From Apus apus (Eukaryota; Chordata; Aves; Apodiformes; Apodidae), in contig NC_067299.1 of the NCBI RefSeq assembly GCF_020740795.1, positions 8,354,001 to 8,418,000 of the forward strand: a DNA stretch of 64,000 nt, read 5' to 3'. The first letter of the stretch is position 1. Every line of letters begins with the position of its first letter. Below, one piece after another: positions 57,201-64,000 of the stretch. Under the pieces are notes generated by a model. That model had not been told where the DNA came from. It ran no database searches and worked only from the letters and a program-made list of their open reading frames with translations. A program made the position numbers and the translations under genes.

Positions 57201-59220
57201 ACATTCCCCTCTTTTGCAAAGACCTAAGAAAGAGCAAGAAGGAAAAAAATCATATGAGAAAATAATGGGAGCACATACTTTCCAAATCTATTCTATTTCA
57301 TGCCTAAAAAAATAGAGCTGACCCATTCTTTTCTTCTCTCCTGCTTTCATTTTTATTTATGGACCTTGCTGCTTCTGTATTTTTTTTAACTGAACTGCTA
57401 GAAGTCAGTCCCCAGAATAATGCAGAAAAACTTAAAAGCACTTAATCCCTCAGGTCTCTAGTACTTTTTCCTTTGCATCTGTTATGTTTGCTAATATAAG
57501 CTTTCTGTTAACAAACACTGTCTTAACAAACTAATTTGTCAAGGAAAATATTTTTCTTCCAGAAAAAAATATATCTTTATATTTCCCTCTGTGATATAAA
57601 GGATGATTATTCATTGCAACAATATTATTACAACAGCTACAAGCTTTCCAGGTTGTCTCAAACCAGGGCTGATTTGAACAACATCCCAATTCAAGGAGCC
57701 AGATCTCCTTAGCACACCAGCCAACCGTGTCCTAAGACGTGTGATTTTCTTGAGTGAACCAGAAAGGGGGTTTGTTCTAACTTGTGAAAAGGTAAAGGCA
57801 CAGGTACACACCTCCAGCCTGCTCACGGTGTCTTCATTTCCAACTATTTCACACAGTTTCATGGGTCTGTATTTTTCCACCCTGTAAAAATAAAACCCCC
57901 CCACACACACACGTCAGCGCTTCTCATAAAACTCTGACAGTGCTTCTTACACTGACAGAAAAAGGAGGATTATGCCATGATCACTTGGAACAAAGATGAC
58001 TTGATGCCCTTTCAGCCCCTGCAGTATTCCAAGAGCAGCGTTCCACAACACTGACTCCTTAAGGGTCGTTTTACTTTAGTTAGTGTAAAACAACAACAAA
58101 AATCAGCAAAAAAAAAGGCAAGGAAGAAGAACGTGCTCAACTTGGACAGGGGTTTGGAGCCCGGGTAAGAGATGCCACCACCCTCTCACGGTGAACACAA
58201 ACACGAGCAGGGCTGACTCTGCCTGGAAGAAATTCCTCCCTGTGGCAGATCTGTGGTGCCTTTTTAGCAGTGCCTGCTCCCCGTGAAAGAGATTTCCCAC
58301 ACCAAAGACAAACTGTCCGTGGTCCCCAGCGTGTTCTGGGGAGGGATTTTTGGCCAAGGGGGAGTGGATGATGACTGTGAGAGAGAGATGGAGGTTGGAC
58401 GTGGGGAGGGAAGTCTTGAGTGTGAGGGTGGTGGGAACAGGTTGGAACCTGGTGATCTTTGAGGTCCCTTCTAACTCAAATCCGCCTGTGACCCTACGAA
58501 TGAACTTCTTTCCCACAACCCATGAAGAAAAGCAACATAAGGTTCTCTCTGAGCTCCTTGGGGGCCTTCCTGAAAGAGAGGAGAGGGAGCGAAAATCCCA
58601 GGTCTAAGCAAACCATCCCAGGGGCTGCAAACCCCAGCAGTGACTAAACCAGAAGGAGCATTTGTGAAACCTCCGTGTGAATTAGAGCAGGACACCATGA
58701 GGGTGGGGAGAGCCTGGCCCAGGCTGCCCAGGGAAGCTGTGGCTGCCCCATCCCTGGCAGTGTTGAAGGGCAGGTTGGATGGGGCTGGGAGCAGCCTGGG
58801 CTGGCGGGAGGTGTCCCTGCCCACGCAAGGGGGTTGGATCTAGATGATCTTTCAGCCCCTTTCCAACCCAAACCGCCCCGGGGCTCCCGTCCCCTCAGAC
58901 CCGCCGCGCAGGCCCCGCCGCGCGCCCTCCCCGCTTCCCGCCGAGCCCGCGCCCCGCCCCCTTTCCCCTCCCCCATTGGCTGCGCCTCGCCGGGCCCCGC
59001 CCCCCCGCCGCGCTCCGCACCAATCACCGCGCGCTCCCGGCCCTTCCTCCCGCCCCCCGCCTCCATCTCGCGGGTTCCTTCCCCCCCCCCCCCCTCTCCC
59101 CTCAGTCCCTCACCAGGGCAGCTCGTAATGGCCGCCCGGGGCGGCAGCGGCCCCCGCGGGGCCCGGCCTCCCTGCTGCCGCCGGGCCGGCCCGCTCCTCC
59201 TCCGACACCTCCACCTCCAT
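51158..59220 (-). CDS. RFC2: Replication factor C subunit 2, complete
   Basis: Eleven exons join to 352 residues (human 354). RFC2 (RFC40) is an AAA+ subunit of the clamp loader that opens and loads PCNA at primer-template junctions, and of the RAD17, CTF18 and ATAD5 alternative loaders. It is nuclear. Seen motifs: HYELPWVEKYRP near the N-terminus, Walker [10 protein letters not shown] at 74-82, Walker B LDEAD at 138-142, sensor-1 region [10 protein letters not shown], and the SRC arginine-finger motif at 181-183. The C-terminal collar includes [13 protein letters not shown] and [12 protein letters not shown]. All catalytic residues are intact. The start ATG has G at -3 and lies in a CpG island. 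AATAAA on the minus strand lies about 140 bases after the stop. Intron 1 contains the mosaic duplicated patch; introns 4 and 6 share a second duplication. Confidence 0.97.
51939..52052 (-). CDS. RFC2: RFC2 exon 10
   Basis: Residues 279-316 ([20 protein letters not shown] through LKLEFIK), phase 0/0. Acceptor ACACAG, donor GTTAGT. Confidence 0.96.
52383..52463 (-). CDS. RFC2: RFC2 exon 9
   Basis: Residues 252-278 ([20 protein letters not shown], then DIDEAYK), phase 0/0. Acceptor ATACAG, donor GTTGGT. Confidence 0.96.
52921..52986 (-). CDS. RFC2: RFC2 exon 8
   Basis: Residues 230-251 ([20 protein letters not shown] then FK), phase 0/0. Acceptor TCACAG, donor GTTAGT. Confidence 0.96.
53367..53524 (-). 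CDS. RFC2: RFC2 exon 7
   Basis: Residues 177-229 ([19 protein letters not shown] through FTAQGDMRQ), with the SRC arginine finger. Acceptor GCCCAG, donor GTAAAA. Confidence 0.97.
53845..54045 (+). repeat. Local duplication copy 1 (RFC2 intron 6)
   Basis: Shares ordered blocks with 56347-56570, including ACCACTTCACTTT, CTTAGGAGGATCTT, GTTTCTACCTCTGTGCAGGA and TTATCAAACATCAAGTAATA. Not CR1 by appearance. Same orientation as copy 2. Confidence 0.85.
54462..54562 (-). CDS. RFC2: RFC2 exon 6
   Basis: Residues 143-176 plus one base ([20 protein letters not shown], then [12 protein letters not shown]). Acceptor CCCCAG, donor GTAAAG. Confidence 0.97.
54798..54990 (-). mobile_element. CR1 LINE 3' end in RFC2 intron 5
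   Basis: Antisense CR1 tail, AGAATCACAGACTGATTTGA through GGGTCTCCCCACCCTC. Confidence 0.87.
55350..55451 (-). CDS. RFC2: RFC2 exon 5
   Basis: Residues 109-142 plus two bases ([16 protein letters not shown] through IIILDEAD), with Walker B at the end. Acceptor TTCCAG, donor GTAGGT. Confidence 0.97.
56038..56191 (-). mobile_element. CR1 LINE 3' end in RFC2 intron 4
   Basis: Antisense CR1 with intact terminal motif GTCATAGAATCATGGAACGG through GGATGGGGCAGCC. Short and 5' truncated. Confidence 0.88.
56347..56570 (+). repeat. Local duplication copy 2 (RFC2 intron 4)
   Basis: Diverged direct copy of 53845-54045. It contains an internal near-duplication of the TTAACTCT...AAGTAAAA segment (56429-56480) that copy 1 lacks. 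Confidence 0.85.
56735..56841 (-). CDS. RFC2: RFC2 exon 4
   Basis: Residues 74-108 plus two bases, starting with Walker [11 protein letters not shown] and ending LELNASND. Acceptor TCTAG, donor GTGAGA. Confidence 0.97.
57182..57223 (-). CDS. RFC2: RFC2 exon 3
   Basis: Residues 60-73 ([14 protein letters not shown]), phase 0/0. Acceptor CTTAG, donor GTAAGT. Only 42 bp long. Confidence 0.96.
57812..57881 (-). CDS. RFC2: RFC2 exon 2
   Basis: Residues 36-59 ([20 protein letters not shown], then SRLE), phase 0 at the end. Acceptor TTACAG, donor GTGTGT. Confidence 0.96.
58245..58874. repeat. Mosaic duplicated patch in RFC2 intron 1
   Basis: Three abutting pieces, each with a near-identical counterpart elsewhere in the window. 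58245-58433 matches 30649-30856 in the same orientation. 58441-58550 matches 18033-18142 inverted (110 bp, 5 differences counted by eye). 58547-58874 matches 40239-40565 inverted (about 18 differences and one 1-base gap). The last two pieces overlap by four bases (CTCT). Every piece contains both CR1 sequence and the non-CR1 flank found at its counterpart, so shared CR1 ancestry alone does not explain the matches. Confidence 0.88.
58690..58874 (+). mobile_element. CR1 LINE 3' end inside the RFC2 intron 1 patch
   Basis: Sense CR1 tail, GTGGGGAGAGCCTGGCCCAG through TTTCCAACCCAAACC. It is part of piece 3 of the patch and was probably carried there with LAT2 sequence. Confidence 0.85.
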
Positions 59221-59520
59221 CCCGCCGGCGGCTGCTGCACGGCCTGTCTCCTCTCTCTCTCCTCCCTCCCCGCCGCCTCCGTGAGGGGAGGGCCGCGCCG
59301 CCGGGCCCGCCTCCCGGGGCGGTGAAAGGCGGCGGGTGGGGCCTCCTCGGCCTTCCCGGGGTTGGCGGGGAGGGGGCTGGAGGCCTTCGGGGCCGGGTAG
59401 CCGAGGCTGGGAGCGGAGGGGCTGGCATTTGGGTCTGGGGGCTTCTGCTGGTGCCGCCAGCCCGGCCGCTCCTCCTGCCCTGCCGCCGGTTCAGGAGTAA
59501 AACCCGGGGTATGTTGTCAC
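58870..59520. promoter_or_regulatory. RFC2 CpG-island promoter
   Basis: Very GC- and CpG-rich stretch around exon 1 with several CCGCCC/GGGCGG boxes. Two CCAAT boxes (minus-strand CCAAT at 58975-58979, plus-strand CCAAT at 59020-59024) lie on the intron 1 side of exon 1, not upstream of it. A run of 14 C follows at about 59080-59094. Confidence 0.7.
59114..59220 (-). CDS. RFC2: RFC2 exon 1 (coding part)
   Basis: Residues 1-35 plus two bases ([20 protein letters not shown], then an alanine-rich stretch and GGHYELP). Donor GTGAGG. The family tail GHYELPW sets the frame. Confidence 0.93.
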
Positions 59521-62500
59521 CTCAGGAGGCTCGGCCTTGGCTTCCTCTGGTTACCTCGGTTTCGCCCTAAAAATGGAAAAAAAAAATAATTCATAAAATA
59601 TTGTAAGTATTTCTTCATAGTGGAGGTGTGTGGTTCTCTGCTACCCTTGGGGTTTGGGTATCCGTGCTCGTTTTAAGCCTCAGGAGTTTCTAGGGCCTTG
59701 GTCCATCTTCAGCTCAGCTTGTGCTCCATCTAACCAGAGCCACTGGTGTTGGTGCTCAGAGGACCTGCCCTTCAGGCTGGGCTCTGATTCCTCGGGGGAG
59801 TGTTAATCATTTCAGGTTGCTGTCAAGCAAGAACTTGGAACTGAGCAGATATAAACCCTGCATGAGCAGGGGTGTGCTAAGGGAGTAAATCCCTGTCACT
59901 TGCCACAGCCTTTGCATTCCAGTGTTGCCAATACCTGTTACTTGGTGGTTGAAGGTTGGCACAGGAATGTTGGCTGAGGAGAGCATTGTGAAGGTTGGCA
60001 CAGGAATGTTGGCTGAGTGTTGCCTTCAGCCTGTGGGGCTGGTTCATCCTGTGGCCTGACAGTGGTGGAATTTGCCAAGTGTAAGGCTCTAAAACTGAAG
60101 TTTCCATTACACGTAGTGCAGTCTCATATCTGAGTTTTTAGGTAGGCAGAGTGGTCAGTGTTTTGATCTTGTTTTGCATATTTTTTTTTAATAGCTGCCC
60201 AGGCTTCCTTGTGGTTTTAGAGTAAGTGATGTGTAAGGGTGAAACTGTAGGTGGCCTGCAGCCCTCACATGGCTGGCTGAAATAGCTGTGGATTTAACTT
60301 TGCTTCTCTTGCAAGTAAAGCAGAAGATGAATAGCCACACAATTATGTGGCATAGGAGGGTGAGACAGTTGGCATATTTTTTTTTCAGCATGCACACTGT
60401 TTTTAGTACCTCCTGTAGTACCTCCAGCTCTCTACATGACCCTTGTCTTTGGATTTCACTTGCAGTGCTCAGCAGGGACCAACATGAGACAGTGAAATAC
60501 AGCACTGCTGGTCATAGAGATTTCAGAGCAACACACAGGACATGCTTTGGTGTCTTGCCAAATTAAACAGTTATTATGCTCTTAGGAAGTACCAGTCTCT
60601 AGATAAGATATAATTATCCTGGCCAGCATTAATTCTCCCACTGTATGTGGAGAGCTGCTGCTGATAAGCACTCAAAGGACAGTAAGAAAGCTTGTTGATA
60701 AGAGTTGCTGCAAAGGGCCTGATGACAGATTTTGTGATAGTTTCTGCAAACCAGTTGCAATGTGTGTTTCTCTGGAGTACTGAGGAGCTGCAGCCCCTGC
60801 CTAGGCAAGTAGCTCCTTGCTTATCCACAGGGTCTCTGTAGTTCACCAAACACAGGAGAAATATTTATTGAAGGCACAGCAGTATTGATAGGGGTGTGTG
60901 GCAGGTGGGTAGGCAGACCTGAGCCTAAAGGAGTTTTAAACCCCCAAATGTAAACTTTTCTTATTATAAGTCTGTTGAGATCACAGGATGTATCCAGGAT
61001 AAAATGAATTCCAAATTCAGTGCTGAAATAGCAGGACTCTCTTGATGTGTCATCAGCAGTGCCCCAATACACATTCATGCAGGTGTCCTGGATTATCCTG
61101 AAAGGAGAATAACCCTGGGTTTAAGATTATTCTTTCAGACTTGTCTCTTTCCCACCCCAAAAGATAAAAGATTTTGTAATCAGTAGAGAGAACAGCTAAA
61201 GGCTTCTTGCTGATGCTTTAGTTAGCAGGGGGAATGTTCAAATGGCATCTACTACTAGTAATAGAGATCATCATCAGAGAGATAAATGGTGATCCTGGAG
61301 TGATCCCAGAAGCAAGGAAACCCCAGCTGCAGGTGCTCAATTTAGGGAATAGGTGCTTTGAAGAGCACGTGGAGGCTCATTTGGAGGACCAGCTCCAGGG
61401 AAGGGCTCGTGCTTTAGCCCCTGCTGGGAAACTAAAGCTCAGTGCAGAGGGTTTGGTAAATGCAGAAGTTGTGGCAAAAGAATTGCTGTTTTGCACGCTC
61501 TGCTTGGGGAAACAGGGCAGCTTGTTTTGAGTTTGAGCAAGAGGTGCAGGCAGTAAAAGGGAGGCAGTAGTTGAAGACAGCAAAGAGCAATAGTGGTGAA
61601 ATTGTGATCAAGCAGTAGAAATGAAGCACGAGAGAGGAAGCTAACTTTAGGCATTAGGGAAATGTGTCTGTATGCATATCCAGCACAGATAAGTAATAAA
61701 AAATATCTTGTATATTGTGGCTTTAAGAGGGGAGACCTGTTTAGTACTCAAGGTCACTTTGGTGTTGGGTTAAAGCAAAGCTCAGCTTACCATTGTTAGG
61801 GCTCACACTGGTCTCTGTTGCTCATGAGGTGTGAAAGGCCAGGGACTGAGACCCTCAGTCCCAGTGCTAAGGGGAGTGCAGGGTTCCTCCAGCTGCCCAT
61901 CCCCAGCAGCCTTGCAGGCCCCGGGTGAAGCTGTCACCTCCTGTTGCAGGGAGCTGCAGTGCCACAGGTAGGTCAGGCAGCACAGCTGCTGGTCCTGCAG
62001 GGGAGGTGCAGAGTCCCCAGGCCCCTCTGAGGCTCTTCCCCCTTCACTCACTCTCCCTCTCACACAGTGAGGTTGGAGGCAGTGGGATGAATTCTGGCTC
62101 TACCAACCATTTCATCTTGTGTTCACTGGAGCTGAAGGTGGGAAGTGAAGCTGGTCAGTATTCCAGGGGTGAAAGTCACGATGGGTGGGTTGGAAGGGAG
62201 GTTGGGCTGGTGCTGTATGAAACAGAGCGTCTCTGTCTTAGGGGTTTCATGGGTTTTATGTGCCCACTCTGACAGGGCCCTGATTCCCAAGGAGCTGGCA
62301 TGCTTGACCTCCAAGAGCAACACCAGGGATGATGCTGACAGTACATGCAGGGCATTGATTTATGCTTGCAGTGCCATGGCACCCTGCATCCTTCATGTGT
62401 TTGTCCACAGACTGTTCCGAGGAGGTACAGTTGTGCTGATCTGAGCTTATGGTTTTTGTGCCATTTAACACTTCCCCTGGAACCCAAAGGCTGAGGTCAC

Positions 62501-64000
62501 ACACTCACTCTCCACCTCCCAGTTGATTTCCCCTCATCCTTCCTCTCTCCTTACCATCTTCAGCAGTTGCAGAGGCACTGCCAGCTCACCAGGGCACTCT
62601 GGGGAAGCACAGCATGACATCTACCCACCCTTTTACCTCAGTGCTTTTATTTATGGCCTCTCATTGCTTTTTACATTTTCATTAAGTACTTCTAAATCTT
62701 TTATTTTAGTGCTGTCACACGACATTCCAAGCAGCGTGCTGGCTTAGTCTGCCCTTAGGAAATTCATGCTGCTCCAAGTGAGGCATCTCAGATTGTGGTG
62801 CCAGAGGAGATGGAAAGATCAATTTCAGATTTATTGCTACCAGGAGATCCCAATGTTGTGTGTATTTAAAATTACTTTCTATAAGCACCTGAAAATACTT
62901 CAGAGAGTGGATTTAGATCACTGCAATTTTAAGCCAGAGAAGCTTTATTAATATTTTTAAGTGTGTATTGATGAACAAATTATCATTTATCCAGTGCTTT
63001 ACACTAGATTACAAGAAAAGGATTCAGGAGCAGTGACCTGCTAGTTCTACTCTCTTGTTCTTTTGTTTTTTTAAGACTGATGTAATTGAAATTTCCTTTT
63101 GTTTTTTTAAGCAGATAATAGAGAACGATGAGTGTCCAGTGTAAGCCCGGGGATGTGGTTACAGCTTTAGTCAGTAGAGGGAGTGTGGACACCTGTATTA
63201 AAGCCACAAAGGGTCACCGGGGACAGCCAAGAGAAGAGACTTTCTCCTAGAATTTCTCTTTTGTCTGCAAAAAAAGGGTAAATTCTTTAAGCATACGTTT
63301 TCTTAGATGCCAAACTGCAGCTGTTGGCTACGAACAGTGTTGGTAAAGCAGAAAGTGTAGGAGATGGAAATGATCCTGTGCTTGCCATGCTCTTCTCCTT
63401 GCAGCATTCACCCTGGGAGCACTCAGCTGCTTGTACCTGCAGCTTGGGCCTGGCGTGGAGCAGCACCTTGTCTCCTCCATGTCGTGATCTCGTGTCCCCA
63501 TTAGTGGCCACAGCAGGTCTGTTTGCACGGACACATGCTTCTGGGGAGGGCAGGGACTGCCCCTTGGTGTGCATGACTGGTGTTGCAAAATGCAGGTGTT
63601 GCAAAGAGCACCCTGCAGCAATGAGTGCCTTGCAGGGACTGTCTTGCATAAGAGGAAGATCTTGAAGAAAAACAAACCTTTTGGCTCTGGGAGTCTTCTG
63701 CTCGAAGATTCAGCCCCAAGCTGGTGCAAAACCAGAGGAGAGATTTGAAGGCCATGTCAGCTAAGCTCTGATGAATGACATCATCCACCAGTTTGAAATG
63801 CAGGCAAAGAGTCTGGGTTCATCCCTTCTCTTACCAGTGTGCCACTTAGTTTGTACTTTCAGCCTTAGCACTTGGTCTCTGTGGCCTCCATTTCCCACCA
63901 TAATGGGAACGTGGACTGGCCTGATTGGGGTTTATCAAACACTTCAGAAGATATTTGCAAGGAAGTTGATACAAAGTGAATTTCCTTTTTAATTTTTAAA
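59300..64000. other. RFC2 upstream region, no gene recognised
   Basis: GC-rich to about 59.5 kb, then ordinary AT-rich DNA. In human the next gene in this direction is CLIP2, but no CLIP2 exon was recognised. Open frames near 61.2 kb (98 codons, plus) and 63.3-63.8 kb look random. A 29-bp duplication lies at 59.95-60.02 kb. Confidence 0.6.
59950..60017. repeat. 29-bp near-tandem duplication
   Basis: Two copies of TGAAGGTTGGCACAGGAATG plus TTGGCTGAG, offset by 39 bases. Confidence 0.92.

Noticed and set aside
58245-58874. Explaining the RFC2 patch matches as independent CR1 insertions
   Set aside because: The matches continue through the CR1 truncation points into unique flank, including LAT2 exon 5, which independent insertions cannot give.
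61234-61530. 98-codon plus-strand open frame upstream of RFC2
   Set aside because: No family similarity recognised, no splice continuity, and frames of this length are expected by chance.
63287-63788. Overlapping 95-133-codon frames near the right edge
   Set aside because: Open on both strands with no conserved motif; treated as chance.

Overview
The window is nuclear DNA of a bird. The evidence is vertebrate spliced genes with GT-AG introns, CpG-island promoters, and many short 5'-truncated CR1 LINE fragments of the avian type (3' ends such as GGTTTGGGTTGGAAGGGACC on one strand). The species cannot be fixed from sequence alone. No prokaryotic, viral or CRISPR content was seen.

Layout: (1) 1 to 11.5 kb, minus strand: the first twelve coding exons of MYBBP1A; the rest of the gene lies left of the window. 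(2) 11.2 to 13.4 kb: a GC-rich divergent promoter between MYBBP1A and EIF4H, full of short tandem repeats. (3) 12.6 to 23.9 kb, plus strand: complete EIF4H (7 coding exons, 255 aa, including the in-frame cassette exon). (4) 23.9 to 36.6 kb: intergenic, with CR1 pieces, a 16-bp GC-rich minisatellite and possible upstream LAT2 sequence. (5) 36.6 to 44.7 kb, plus strand: complete coding part of LAT2 (11 exons, 203 aa). (6) 44.7 to 51.0 kb: intergenic between convergent genes. (7) 51.0 to 59.2 kb, minus strand: complete RFC2 (11 exons, 352 aa). (8) 59.2 to 64.0 kb: RFC2 upstream sequence with no gene recognised.

The order EIF4H-LAT2-RFC2 is that of the human Williams-Beuren interval (7q11.23). 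MYBBP1A lies on 17p13 in human, so the MYBBP1A/EIF4H junction marks a synteny breakpoint between the mammalian and avian arrangements. The four genes are not functionally linked: nucleolar/Pol I regulation (MYBBP1A), translation initiation (EIF4H), lymphoid/mast-cell receptor signalling (LAT2) and the DNA replication clamp loader (RFC2).

The least expected structure is a 0.63-kb mosaic patch in RFC2 intron 1 (58,245-58,874). It is built from three pieces whose near-identical counterparts lie elsewhere in this window: intergenic DNA at 30.7 kb, EIF4H intron 1 at 18.1 kb, and LAT2 intron 4 plus the start of LAT2 exon 5 at 40.2-40.6 kb. Each piece shares non-repeat flank together with its CR1, so these are duplications and not independent CR1 insertions. 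A second local duplication links RFC2 introns 4 and 6. Other points are a minisatellite that appears to be translated at the MYBBP1A N-terminus, a 16-bp GC-rich array with G-quadruplex spacing, and an inverted CR1 pair beside one of the duplicated pieces. All exon boundaries were read by eye from reading-frame continuity, splice signals and recalled human family proteins; no alignment was run.
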